In this document: in pieces, positions 25,360-34,327 of the stretch
How the letters are laid out: every line of letters starts with the position of its first letter
Position numbering within the stretch: the first letter of the stretch is position 1
Source: JBHFEI01 sp041928815
Lineage (GTDB): Bacteria > Pseudomonadota > Alphaproteobacteria > Rhizobiales > Rhizobiaceae
Reading direction: 5' to 3'
DNA: 64,000 nt
NCBI RefSeq assembly: GCF_041928815.1
Contig: NZ_JBHFEI010000002.1
Location: 248,001-312,000 of the forward strand
The notes under the pieces: model-generated
Seen by the model: only the letters and a program-made list of their open reading frames with translations
Databases searched by the model: none
What the model was told of the DNA's origin: nothing
Position numbers and translations under genes: made by a program

Positions 25360-25758
25360 TCAGCGCGGATCGATCGGTTCGGCCGCCGTCGGGGCGTCCG
25401 GTGGGCCGTGGCGGACGACCTTGGCGGGAACGTCGTCGCGGCGCTCGCTGCGGTCGCGGTAAAGGGCCGCCGCCGCCAGCATCACCATGGCGACGGGCGT
25501 CGTCAGCGCGACGAACACCACGATCAGGATCTCGTGCACGATCCAGCGCCCTTCGAGCATCAGGAAGGTGAGGGCCGAAGCGGCACAGATCATCGCCGTC
25601 CCGCCGATCGCGGCGAGGCCCGGCGTGTGCAGGCGCCGGTAGAAGGTCTCGAAGCGCACGAGGCCCGCCGCGCCGATCAGCGTCAGCGCCGCGCCGCCGA
25701 GGAGCAGCAGGCAGACGGGGATCGCCGCCCAGGCCGGAAGATCGGTGATCTGGCTCAT
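25360..25758 (-). CDS. mrpG: Mrp/Pha cation:proton antiporter subunit G
   Basis: 132 aa. Three membrane segments and the conserved 'AAGLVRFETFYRRLHTPGLA' of MnhG/PhaG, followed by 'HEILIVVFVALTTPVAMVMLAAAAL'. Last gene of the mrp operon; the ATG overlaps mrpF (ATGA). The Mrp complex exports Na+ or K+ for protons and supports pH and salt tolerance; the S. meliloti Pha homologue is needed for K+ efflux at alkaline pH. Confidence 0.93.
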   Translation of the reverse strand: MSQITDLPAWAAIPVCLLLLGGAALTLIGAAGLVRFETFYRRLHTPGLAAIGGTAMICAASALTFLMLEGRWIVHEILIVVFVALTTPVAMVMLAAAALYRDRSERRDDVPAKVVRHGPPDAPTAAEPIDPR

Positions 25759-26036
25759 TCGATCACCTCGCCGCGCATCAGGAATTTCGAGAAGGCGACG
25801 GTGGCGACGAAGCCGAGCAGGGCGATGATCAGCGCTGTCTCGAAATAGATCGAATTGGAGGTGCGGATGCCGAAGACGACGAGCATCAGCATGGCGGCGA
25901 GGTAGAAGGTGTCGAGGCCGAGGATGCGGTCCTGGGCCCGGGGCCCGCGCAGCATGCGGTAGAAGGCGCAGGCCATGGCAAGGCCGAGCATGACCTGGGC
26001 GGCGAGGATCGACCAGAGGATCACGAGCGTCATCAT
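25755..26036 (-). CDS. mrpF: Mrp/Pha antiporter subunit F
   Basis: 93 aa, three hydrophobic segments, with 'AFYRMLRGPRAQDRILGLDTFYLAAM' typical of MnhF/PhaF (the RGP..DR motif). Start at 26036 overlaps the mrpE stop (ATGA) with GGAGA seven bases upstream. Confidence 0.93.
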   Translation of the reverse strand: MMTLVILWSILAAQVMLGLAMACAFYRMLRGPRAQDRILGLDTFYLAAMLMLVVFGIRTSNSIYFETALIIALLGFVATVAFSKFLMRGEVIE

Positions 26037-26521
26037 TGGAAAATCTCCCGCAGCGGGCCTTCGTAGCGTTGATGGATCATGTCCTCGATGTGGCGGGACG
26101 TCTCGAGGTCGAGCGCATGCATCAGCAGCGTGCCGTCGCGCGGGTCGTATTCGAGCCAGGCCGTGCCCGGCGTCAGCGTCAGGATCAGCGACAGGCAGGC
26201 GAGCGCGTTCTCGTCCTCGATCCGCAGCCTGATCGTCAGGAAGCCATCGGCGGGGACGCGGCCGCGCCCGGTGAAGATCACCTTGGTGACGTTGACATGC
26301 GAGACGAGGACGTCGACGAACACCCGTCCGGCCAGCGTGAAGACGGCGGCGATGCGGCCGAAGGCGACCGTGCGCGGCTCGAGATTGACCATGACCCAGG
26401 CGAAGACGGTGCCGAGCGTCGCGCCGAGCGCGATGTGGCCCGGCGACAGCGACCGGTTGAGCAGCAGCCACATCATCATCAGGCAGAGGGAGAGGATCGG
26501 ATGGGGAAACCAGTAGCGCAT
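26033..26521 (-). CDS. mrpE: Mrp/Pha antiporter subunit E
   Basis: 162 aa. Two N-terminal membrane segments ('HPILSLCLMMMWLLLNRSLS ... LGTVFAWVMV'), then a cytoplasmic domain with 'LACLSLILTLTPGTAWLEYD', typical of MnhE/PhaE. Starts two bases after mrpD and overlaps mrpF. Confidence 0.93.
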   Translation of the reverse strand: MRYWFPHPILSLCLMMMWLLLNRSLSPGHIALGATLGTVFAWVMVNLEPRTVAFGRIAAVFTLAGRVFVDVLVSHVNVTKVIFTGRGRVPADGFLTIRLRIEDENALACLSLILTLTPGTAWLEYDPRDGTLLMHALDLETSRHIEDMIHQRYEGPLREIFQ

Positions 26522-26523
26522 CG

Positions 26524-28131
26524 TCAGCCCCCTTCCGTGCCGGCGGCCGGCGGGAGCACCGCGCGGATATAGGCGGAGGGATCGACGAGGCTCGCGGCGG
26601 TCGCCTCCATGTAGCCGATCGCCAGCCCGGCCTTGATGCTGAGCAGGACGGTCGCGCCGATCAGGACGAGGATCGGCGTGATCTCGATCAGCCGGACGCG
26701 CGGGATCGTGCCCTCGATCGAGGCCCAGAAGGTGCGGATGCCGATCCGGTTCATGGCGATCATGGCGGCGAGGCCGGAGAGGATCAGCATGGCGGCATAG
26801 GCGAGCGCGCCCGGCGGATAGGAGGCGAGGTCGGTCGCCCGCGCGCCGGAAAAGAGCCCGTGCAGCAGCGCGAACTTGGCGAGGAAGCCGGGCAGCGGCG
26901 GCAGGCCGGAAAGCAGCATGCCGCAGGCGATGAAGCAGAGGCCGAGCACCGCCATCGTGCCGGGAACCAGGGTTCCCACCTCCTCCTCCGGCTCGTCCTC
27001 GTCGAAGTCACCATAGGCCTCCATCGTCACGGCGAGAACGTCGGCACCGGCATCGCGGCCGCGCTCGACGAGTTCGATCAGCAGGAAGAAGGCCGAGACG
27101 GTGATTGTCGAGACGACGGTGTAGAACAGGATGCCGCCGAGCATGGAGGCCTGGCCGAGGCCGATCGCGGCGAGCAGCGTGCCCGAGGACACGAGCACGC
27201 AATAGCCGGCGAGCCGGCCGATCGCCTGCGAGGCGAGCACGCCGATGGCGCCGAAGGCGATGGTGAGCATGCCGCCGTAATAGAGGAGGTCGCGGCCGAA
27301 GCCGGTCGATTCGCCGGCGTCCGCGCCGAAGACCAGCAGCGACAGGCGCAGGATGACGTAGATCCCGACCTTGGTCAAAAGCGCGAAGATCGCCGCCGAG
27401 GGCGGAGTGGCCGCCGCATAGGCGGGCGGCAGCCAGAAGCCGAGCGGCCACATGCCGGCCTTGACCAGGAAGGCCGTGCCGAGCACGGCCGCGCCGGCCT
27501 CCATCAGCATCCGGTCGCGATCCGAGAGGCCCGCGATCTTGCTGGCGAGGTCGGCCATGTTCAGCGTTCCCGTCGCCCCGTAGATCAGGCTTACGCCGAT
27601 CAGGAAGAGGAAGGACGCGGCGAGGTTGATCGCGACATAATGGAGCCCGGCCTTGACGCGCACCGGCCCCGAGCCGTGCAGCAGCAGGCCGTAGGAGGCC
27701 GCCAGCATCATCTCGAAGAAGACGAAGAGGTTGAAGAGGTCGCCGGTGAGGAAGGCGCCGTTGACGCCGGCGAGGAGGAGCTGGAACAGCGAGTGGAAAT
27801 GATAGCCGGCCGTGTGCCAGCGGGCGATGGCGAAGACCTGGGCGGCAAGCCCGAGCAGGCTCGCCAGCGCCAGCATCATGGCGGAGAAATGGTCGAGGAC
27901 CAGCACGATGCCGAAGGGCGCCGGCCAGTTGCCGACGGTCGTGGCGACGGCGCCGTCGGCTGAGGCGACGGCGATGAGGAACAGCGACACGAAGAAGACG
28001 ATCGCCGTCGCGGTGAAGCCTATGACGCCCTTGACGTTGCGGTTGCGCTCGTCGAACGGGATCATCGCCGCGCCGGCGACGAGCGGCAGCAGCACCGGGA
28101 CGATGACGAGGTTCTGGATCCAGCCCTGCAC
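26524..28131 (-). CDS. mrpD: Mrp/Pha antiporter subunit D (NuoN/NuoM-like)
   Basis: 535 aa with about fourteen hydrophobic segments. Core antiporter-like domain related to complex I membrane subunits ('LTGDLFNLFVFFEMMLAASYGLLL' with the conserved glutamate, 'VKAGMWPLGFWLPPAYAAATPPSAAIFALLTKVG' with the key lysines). Start codon is GTG at 28131, directly after the mrpC TAG. A charged insertion ('DFDEDEPEEEV') at about residues 375-385 is a cytoplasmic loop. Confidence 0.95.
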   Translation of the reverse strand: MQGWIQNLVIVPVLLPLVAGAAMIPFDERNRNVKGVIGFTATAIVFFVSLFLIAVASADGAVATTVGNWPAPFGIVLVLDHFSAMMLALASLLGLAAQVFAIARWHTAGYHFHSLFQLLLAGVNGAFLTGDLFNLFVFFEMMLAASYGLLLHGSGPVRVKAGLHYVAINLAASFLFLIGVSLIYGATGTLNMADLASKIAGLSDRDRMLMEAGAAVLGTAFLVKAGMWPLGFWLPPAYAAATPPSAAIFALLTKVGIYVILRLSLLVFGADAGESTGFGRDLLYYGGMLTIAFGAIGVLASQAIGRLAGYCVLVSSGTLLAAIGLGQASMLGGILFYTVVSTITVSAFFLLIELVERGRDAGADVLAVTMEAYGDFDEDEPEEEVGTLVPGTMAVLGLCFIACGMLLSGLPPLPGFLAKFALLHGLFSGARATDLASYPPGALAYAAMLILSGLAAMIAMNRIGIRTFWASIEGTIPRVRLIEITPILVLIGATVLLSIKAGLAIGYMEATAASLVDPSAYIRAVLPPAAGTEGG

Positions 28132-28467
28132 CTATTCCCTCCCGTCGACATGGTCGGTGCCGGTGAACCCGCGCGAGGCGAGCAGCACGACGAGGAAGAG
28201 GGCGGTCATGGCGAAGCCGATGACGATGGCGGTCAACACCAGCGCCTGCGGCACGGGGTCGGTGTAGAGCCAGGGATAGACGGTGCCGTCCTTGTCGAGC
28301 ACCGGCGGCGCGTTGACCCTGAGGCCGCCCATGCCGAAGATGAACAGGTTGACGGCATAGGAGAGCAGGCCGAGGCCGATGACGAGCTGGTAGGTGCGCG
28401 GACGCAGAAGCAGCCAGACGCCGGACGCGGTCAGGACGCCGATCGCGATCGAGAGGATGAGTTCCAT
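28132..28467 (-). CDS. mrpC: Mrp/Pha antiporter subunit C (NuoK-like)
   Basis: 111 aa, three membrane segments, 'LLLRPRTYQLVIGLGLLSYAVNLFIF' and 'DPVPQALVLTAIVIGFAMTALFL' as in MnhC. The ATG and the mrpA stop share one base (TGATG), giving tight coupling. Confidence 0.94.
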   Translation of the reverse strand: MELILSIAIGVLTASGVWLLLRPRTYQLVIGLGLLSYAVNLFIFGMGGLRVNAPPVLDKDGTVYPWLYTDPVPQALVLTAIVIGFAMTALFLVVLLASRGFTGTDHVDGRE

Positions 28468-31418
28468 CAGCCGATCTCCCTTTCGGCGGCCCGGGCCGCG
28501 CGGGCCTGGGCGCGCGGCGTGCGCACGGACTGGTGGGCGAGCGCGATCAGGATGAGGACGGTCGCCCCGAGCACGAGGGCGAAGACGCCGAGATCGAAGA
28601 TCAGCGCGCTCGCGACCGGAATCTTGCCGAAGACGGGCAGTTCCGCATAGCGGAAATAGCTCGTCAGGAAGGGGCGCGAGAACAGCCAGGAGCCGAGCCC
28701 GGTGGCGATCGCCATCACAAGGCCGATCGACATCCAGCGCAGCGGATGGATGCGCAGCCGCTCCTCCACCCAGCGCGTGCCGCCGGCCATGTATTGCAGG
28801 ATGAAGCCGATCGACATGGCGATGCCGGCGGCGAAGCCTCCGCCCGGCTGGTCGTGGCCGCGCAGGAAGAGGAAGGTGGCGAGCATGGCGATGACCGGGA
28901 ACATCCAGCGCATGATGATCGAGGGCAGGCGGAGATATTCGGCGATGCTGTCGCCCTTGCTGCGGTCGGGATGGCGGTCGTCGAAGGCGTTCTGCACCTG
29001 CTGCTGCTCCGGAAGCTGCAGGCTGTCCTCCGCCGGGCGGAAGCGGCGCAGGAGCGCGAAGACGGTCAGCGCCACGATGCAGAGAACCGCGATCTCGCCG
29101 AGCGTGTCGAAGCCGCGGAAGTCGACGAGGATGACGTTCACCGTATTGGTGCCGCCGCCCTTGCTGTAGGCGTTTTCCAGGAAGAAGCGCGAGATCGTCT
29201 CGAGCCGCGCGCCGCTCATCACCGTGTAGGAGACGAGCATGGTGGCGATGCCGGCGGCGACGGCGAGCGCGAAGTCGCGCAGGCGCCTGAGCCTGATCGG
29301 AAGCGTCATCCTTTCCCGCTCCTCGCCGGCCTCGATGCGCTTCGGCAGCCAGCGCAGGCCGAGCAGGATCAGCACGGTGGTGACGATCTCGACGAGGAGC
29401 TGGGTGACGGCGAGGTCGGGCGCCGACAGCCAGACGAAGGTCAGGCAGGTGCAGAGCCCGGCGCCGCCGAGCAGCACAAGGGCGACCAGCCGGTGGAACT
29501 TCGCCTGGTAGGCGGCGCCGGCGGCGCAGAGGATGCCAACCGTCCAGAGGAGCGCGAAGGCGGGATCGATCGTCCCAAGCCGAAGCGGCGCCGGTTGGAA
29601 GCCGGCGATCAGCAGCGGTGCCGCGCCCGCGAAGAGGGCGACGGCGAAGAGGAGCCGCATCTGCGGCTGCAGGCGGCGGGTCGAGGCATGCTTCTCGATC
29701 GAGCGTGCCCATTTCCACGACAGCGTGACGAGGACGCGCTCGAAGATGCGCTGTCCTTCCAGCTTGCGGAAGATCGGCGGGCCCTCGACGCTGTTGGCGA
29801 GATAGGGCTTCAGGAAGAGGTAGAGGACGATCCCGCCGACGAGGGCGACGATGCTCATGATCAGCGGCAGGTTCCAGCCGTGCCAGACGGCGAGGCTGTA
29901 GTCGGGCGTGGCGAGCCCGAGGACGGCGACGACGGCGGCATGCAGGAAGGGGCCGACCGTCAGGCCCGGCACGATGCCGACGACGAGGCAGGCGAAGACC
30001 AGGAAGGCGACCGGCGCCAGCATGAAGGGCGGCGGCTCGTGCGGCGCTTTCGGCAGGTCGGTCGCGGGCCGGCCGAAGAAGACGCTGTGGATGAAGCGCA
30101 GCGAATAGGTGACGGCGAAGAGGCCCGCCAGCGTCGCGACGTAAGGGGTCACGCTGTCGAGGATGTTCAGCTGGTGCGTCTCGATCGCCTCGGCGAAGAA
30201 CATCTCCTTCGACAGGAAGCCGTTCAGCAGCGGCACGCCGGCCATGGCCGCGCTCGCGACCATGGCGAGCGTCGCGGTGAAGGGCATGGCGCGGTAGAGG
30301 CCGCCCAGCCGGCGCATGTCGCGCGTTCCCGTCTCGTGGTCGATGATGCCGGCCGCCATGAACAGCGAGGCCTTGAAGGTGGCGTGGTTCATCGTGTGGA
30401 AGATCGCCGCCACCGCGGCGAGCGGGCTGCCGAGCGACAGGAGCGCCATGATCAGGCCGAGATGGCTGATGGTCGAATAGGCGAGCAGGCCTTTGAGGTC
30501 CTGCTGGAAGATGGCGAAATAGGCGCCGAGCGCCAGCGTCGAGAGACCGGCGAGCCCGAGCATCCAGAACCAGGCTTCCGTTCCCGACATCACCGGCCAG
30601 AGGCGGATCATCAGGAAGATGCCGGCCTTCACCATGGTCGCCGAATGCAGGTAGGCGGAGACGGGCGTCGGCGCCGCCATGGCGTGCGGCAGCCAGAAAT
30701 GGAAGGGGAACTGCGCGCTCTTCGTCAGCGCGCCGAGCAGGATCAGCACGAGGGCCGGCACGTAGAGCGCATGCGAACGAATGATGCTGCCGGAGGCGAG
30801 CACCGTGTCGAGATCGTAGCTGCCGACGATGTGGCCGAGCAAGATGAAGCCGAGGAACATCGACAGGCCGCCGGTCGCCGTCACCGTCAGCGACATGCGC
30901 GCGCCGTCGCGGGCCGCCGCGTTCTGGTGCCAGTAGCCGATCAGCAGGAAGGAGACGATGCTGGTCAGTTCCCAGAAGACGGCAAGCAGGATGAGGTTGC
31001 CCGCCATTACCAGGCCGAGCATCGCGCCCATGAAGGAGAGGAACAGCGAGAAGAAGCGCGGCACCGGATCGGCGGCCGACATGTAGTAGCGCGCATAGAT
31101 GACGACCAGCAGGCCAATCGCCGTTATCAGCACCGCGAACATCCAGGATAGGCCGTCGAGGCGCAGCGACAGGTCGAGCCCGAGCGAGGGCATCCATGCG
31201 AAGCTCTGCCGCAGGACACCGCCCTCGGTGACGAAGGGATAGAGCGCCAGCGTCGTCATGAGCGCGACGAGCGCGATGCCGCCTGAAAACCAGGCCGAGG
31301 TCGTGCCTCTTTTCGACGGCAGCAGGATGACCGCGACGCTGCCGGCGAAGGGCAGCATCAGGAGGAGAATCAGCAGGGCGCCGGGCGTCTCTATCGTTCC
31401 GTTCCTTAAGGCTCGCAC
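28467..31418 (-). CDS. mrpA: Mrp/Pha antiporter fused subunits A and B
   Basis: About 983 aa. Residues to ~770 are MnhA/NuoL-like: 'TSIVSFLLIGYW', 'FPFHFWLPHAMAAPTPVSAYLHSATMVKAGIFL' with the conserved lysines, 'AIFHTMNHATFKASLFMAAGIIDHETGTRD'. The C-terminal ~200 residues are MnhB ('RGHDQPGGGFAAGIAMSIGFILQYMAGG'). This A-B fusion is usual in rhizobial pha operons. The N-terminus is uncertain: no in-frame ATG fits. I choose GTG 31418; an ATA at 31394 sits nine bases after AAGGA. A much earlier ATG at 31640 would lie upstream of the likely promoter. Confidence 0.9.
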   Translation of the reverse strand: MRALRNGTIETPGALLILLLMLPFAGSVAVILLPSKRGTTSAWFSGGIALVALMTTLALYPFVTEGGVLRQSFAWMPSLGLDLSLRLDGLSWMFAVLITAIGLLVVIYARYYMSAADPVPRFFSLFLSFMGAMLGLVMAGNLILLAVFWELTSIVSFLLIGYWHQNAAARDGARMSLTVTATGGLSMFLGFILLGHIVGSYDLDTVLASGSIIRSHALYVPALVLILLGALTKSAQFPFHFWLPHAMAAPTPVSAYLHSATMVKAGIFLMIRLWPVMSGTEAWFWMLGLAGLSTLALGAYFAIFQQDLKGLLAYSTISHLGLIMALLSLGSPLAAVAAIFHTMNHATFKASLFMAAGIIDHETGTRDMRRLGGLYRAMPFTATLAMVASAAMAGVPLLNGFLSKEMFFAEAIETHQLNILDSVTPYVATLAGLFAVTYSLRFIHSVFFGRPATDLPKAPHEPPPFMLAPVAFLVFACLVVGIVPGLTVGPFLHAAVVAVLGLATPDYSLAVWHGWNLPLIMSIVALVGGIVLYLFLKPYLANSVEGPPIFRKLEGQRIFERVLVTLSWKWARSIEKHASTRRLQPQMRLLFAVALFAGAAPLLIAGFQPAPLRLGTIDPAFALLWTVGILCAAGAAYQAKFHRLVALVLLGGAGLCTCLTFVWLSAPDLAVTQLLVEIVTTVLILLGLRWLPKRIEAGEERERMTLPIRLRRLRDFALAVAAGIATMLVSYTVMSGARLETISRFFLENAYSKGGGTNTVNVILVDFRGFDTLGEIAVLCIVALTVFALLRRFRPAEDSLQLPEQQQVQNAFDDRHPDRSKGDSIAEYLRLPSIIMRWMFPVIAMLATFLFLRGHDQPGGGFAAGIAMSIGFILQYMAGGTRWVEERLRIHPLRWMSIGLVMAIATGLGSWLFSRPFLTSYFRYAELPVFGKIPVASALIFDLGVFALVLGATVLILIALAHQSVRTPRAQARAARAAEREIG

Positions 31419-31521
31419 TGTGGTTTTGCGGCATGGGGATGCGGGCCGAAGGGCCGCCGCCGCGTTATCGCTTGAGAGCCCCGGGCGAAGGTCTGATGCC
31501 GGTGCCGGGAGCGATGTAGGT

Positions 31522-31550
31522 TTTATGGCGTCTTTTGCCAGTCCTGCCAA
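31522..31550 (-). promoter_or_regulatory. Probable sigma-70 promoter of the mrp operon
   Basis: On the minus strand: -35 TTGGCA (31550-31545), 17-base spacer, -10 CATAAA (31527-31522). It predicts transcription from about 31515, which makes the 31640 start for mrpA impossible and leaves a ~100-base leader. Confidence 0.5.
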
Positions 31551-31669
31551 CCCTTTGGCGGCAAGAAAAACGGCCGGGCGGCGCGGCTGCGACAGGTGGT
31601 CGCCCGTCTCGGCGCCGTGGCCTTCGCATCCGCATGGCATGTCCGGGCCGGAGCGCTATATTGACCGCC

Positions 31670-32680
31670 ATGAAACCCGACGACCTGCTCTATCCGACCC
31701 CGCGCGGCCTCTTCTGCGAGAGGGGCGGCTTCTATGTCGACCCCGTGCAGCCGGTCGAGCGGGCGCTGATCACCCATGGCCATGCCGACCATGCGCGCGC
31801 CGGCCACGGCCACGTGCTGGCAACGCGGCGCACGCTCGACATCATGCGCATCCGCTACGGCGAGGATTTCTGCGGCAGCGCCCAGCCGGCGGCCTTCGGG
31901 GAAACGTTTCGCCTGAACGGTGTCACCGTCGCCTTCCATCCGGCCGGCCACGTGCTCGGCTCGGCGCAGATCTCGGTGGAGGCGGAGGGGACGCGCATCG
32001 TCGTCTCCGGCGACTACAAGCGCCGCCCGGATCCGACGGCGGAGGCGTTCGAGCCGGTCGCCTGCAACGTCTTCATCACCGAGGCGACCTTCGGGCTGCC
32101 GGTGTTCCACCATCCGCCGGACGGGGCGGAGATACTCAAGCTCATCGGCTCGCTCCGCCAGTTTCCCGAACGGGCCCACCTCGTCGGCGCCTATGCGCTC
32201 GGCAAGGCCCAGCGGGTGATCTCGCTCCTGCGCCGCAACGGATACGACGCGCCGATCCACATCCACGGCGCGCTGACGCGGCTCTGCGACTATTACCGCG
32301 CGGAGGGGATCGATCTCGGCGACCTGCGCCCGGCGACGCTTGCCGACGGCGGGAAGCATGCCTTCGCCGGCGCGGTGGTCGTCGCGCCGCCCTCGGCCTT
32401 CGCCGACCGCTGGGCCCGCCGCTTCGCCGAGCCGCTCCCGGTCTTCGCCTCGGGCTGGATGATGGTGCGCCAGCGCGCCCGCCAGCGCGGCGTCGAGCTG
32501 CCGCTGGTCATCTCCGACCATTGCGACTGGGCCGAACTGACCGAGACGATCGAAGACATCGCGCCGAACGAGGTCTGGGTCACCCATGGGCGGGAAGAGG
32601 CGCTGGTGCGCTGGTGCACGCTGAAGGGGATTGCCGCGCGGCCGCTGCATCTCGTCGGCTACGACGACGAGGGCGAATGA
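31670..32680 (+). CDS. Ligase-associated DNA exonuclease (metallo-beta-lactamase / beta-CASP fold)
   Basis: 336 aa. 'HGHADHARAGHGHV' is the metal-binding HxHxDH motif; 'AGHVLGSAQI' and 'SGDYKRRPDPT' supply other ligands; 'ISDHCDW' and 'TVHG'-like 'VTHGREEALVRW' belong to the beta-CASP region. Proteins of this type accompany the ATP-dependent DNA ligase in a bacterial repair cassette and are predicted Zn-dependent DNA nucleases. The start at 31670 begins the conserved 'LLYPTPRGLFCERGGFYVDP'. The stop overlaps the ligase start. Confidence 0.92.
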   Translation: MKPDDLLYPTPRGLFCERGGFYVDPVQPVERALITHGHADHARAGHGHVLATRRTLDIMRIRYGEDFCGSAQPAAFGETFRLNGVTVAFHPAGHVLGSAQISVEAEGTRIVVSGDYKRRPDPTAEAFEPVACNVFITEATFGLPVFHHPPDGAEILKLIGSLRQFPERAHLVGAYALGKAQRVISLLRRNGYDAPIHIHGALTRLCDYYRAEGIDLGDLRPATLADGGKHAFAGAVVVAPPSAFADRWARRFAEPLPVFASGWMMVRQRARQRGVELPLVISDHCDWAELTETIEDIAPNEVWVTHGREEALVRWCTLKGIAARPLHLVGYDDEGE

Positions 32681-34317
32681 TGAAGGCCTTCTCCGACCTG
32701 CTCGACCGCCTGGTGCTGACGCCGCAGCGCAACGCGAAGATCCGGCTCCTGACCGACTATTTCGCCGCGACGCCCGATCCGGATCGCGGCTATGCGCTGG
32801 CGGCGATCGCCGGGACGCTGTCGATCCCGGCCGTCAAGCCGGCGCTCCTCAAGGATCTCGTGCTGGAGCGCATGGACGGCGAGCTGTTCCGCTATTCCTA
32901 CGACTATGTCGGCGACCTTGCCGAGACGATTGCGCTCGTCTGGGAGCCGCCGGCGGGCGCCGCGCCGCCTCCCGAGGCGCCGCACCTTGGCGAGACCGTC
33001 CGCCTGCTGCAGGCGGCGGGGCGCAGCGAGGTCCGCGGCCTGATGATCCGCCTGCTCGACACGCTCGACGCCTCCGGACGCTACGCGCTGCTGAAGCTCG
33101 TCACCGGCGCGCTGCGCATCGGCGTCTCGGCGCGGCTCGCCAAGCAGGCGCTGGCCGAGTTCGGGCAACGCGATGTCGCCGAGATCGAGACGCTCTGGCA
33201 CGGCATCGACCCGCCCTACCAGCCGCTCTTCCTCTGGCTGGAGGGCACGGCGCCGAGGCCGGACACCGGCCGCGCCGCCGTCTTCCATGCCGTGATGCTG
33301 GCGACCCCGGTCGCCGACGGCGATCTCGACGGGCTCGATCCGGCAAACTATGCCGCCGAATGGAAATGGGATGGCATCCGCGTCCAGCTCGCCAGCACCG
33401 GCGGCGTGCGCAAGCTCTTCTCGCGCAGCGGCGACGACATTTCCGCCGCCTTCCCTGACATCCTCGAAGCCGCCGACTTCGACGGCGTCATCGACGGCGA
33501 ACTGCTCGTCGGCGGCACGGCGCGCACCAACCGCGCCACCCGCAGCTTTTCCGACCTGCAGCAGCGGCTGAACCGCAAGGCGGTCGGCCGCAAGATGCTC
33601 GACGACTATCCCGCCTTCATCCGCGCCTACGACCTGCTGCTCGAAGGCGGCGAGGACAGGCGCGCGGCCGGCTTCGACACACGGCGCGAGCGGCTCGCGC
33701 GTCTCGTCGAGGCGATGTCGCCCGCCCATTTCGATCTGTCGCCGCTCGTGCCCTTCTCGACCTGGGAGCAGCTCGACCTCCTTCGCCGCGATCCGCCGAA
33801 CCCGGTGATCGAGGGCATCATGCTGAAGCGACGCGACGCGCCCTATACGCCCGGCCGCGCCAAGGGGCCGTGGTTCAAGTGGAAGCGCAATCCGTTCAAT
33901 GCGGATGCCGTGCTGATGTATGCCCAGCGCGGCCATGGCAAGCGTTCGAGCTACTATTCCGACTTCACCTTCGGCGTCTGGGCGACGGTCGAGGGGCGCG
34001 ACATGCTGGTGCCGGTGGGCAAGGCCTATTTCGGCTTCACCGACCAGGAACTCGACGTGCTCGACCGTTTCGTCCGCAACAACACGACGGAGCGTTTCGG
34101 ACCGGTGCGGGCGATCCGCGCCGGGCCCGATGTCGGCTTCGTTGTCGAGGTCGCCTTCGACGGGATCAACCGCTCGTCGCGGCACAAGTCCGGCGTCGCC
34201 ATGCGCTTTCCCCGCATCTCGCGGCTGAGGCAGGACAAGCTGCCGCGCGAGGCCGACCGGCTGGAGACGCTGGTGGCGATGATCCCGGCGAGCGGCGACG
34301 ATCCGGGCGAGGCGTGA
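32677..34317 (+). CDS. ATP-dependent DNA ligase (cisplatin-type repair cassette)
   Basis: 546 aa. N-terminal alpha-helical DNA-binding domain (about 1-190), adenylation domain with the lysine motif 'EWKWDGIR' (KxDG; AMP attaches to this lysine), 'DGVIDGELL' (motif III-IV region), 'EGIMLKRRDAPYTPGRAKGPWFKWKR' (motifs IV-V), and a C-terminal OB fold. It seals DNA nicks with ATP, beside the NAD-dependent LigA found elsewhere in bacteria. Two adjacent ATGs (32677, 32680) are both possible; the first overlaps the exonuclease stop. The helicase and phosphoesterase often found with this pair are not adjacent. Confidence 0.94.
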   Translation: MMKAFSDLLDRLVLTPQRNAKIRLLTDYFAATPDPDRGYALAAIAGTLSIPAVKPALLKDLVLERMDGELFRYSYDYVGDLAETIALVWEPPAGAAPPPEAPHLGETVRLLQAAGRSEVRGLMIRLLDTLDASGRYALLKLVTGALRIGVSARLAKQALAEFGQRDVAEIETLWHGIDPPYQPLFLWLEGTAPRPDTGRAAVFHAVMLATPVADGDLDGLDPANYAAEWKWDGIRVQLASTGGVRKLFSRSGDDISAAFPDILEAADFDGVIDGELLVGGTARTNRATRSFSDLQQRLNRKAVGRKMLDDYPAFIRAYDLLLEGGEDRRAAGFDTRRERLARLVEAMSPAHFDLSPLVPFSTWEQLDLLRRDPPNPVIEGIMLKRRDAPYTPGRAKGPWFKWKRNPFNADAVLMYAQRGHGKRSSYYSDFTFGVWATVEGRDMLVPVGKAYFGFTDQELDVLDRFVRNNTTERFGPVRAIRAGPDVGFVVEVAFDGINRSSRHKSGVAMRFPRISRLRQDKLPREADRLETLVAMIPASGDDPGEA

Positions 34318-34327
34318 GCGGTGCCGC

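Noticed and set aside
31419..31640. Starting MrpAB at the ATG at 31640
   Set aside because: The extra 74 residues are hydrophilic and unlike the family, and the start would lie upstream of the likely promoter at 31522-31550.
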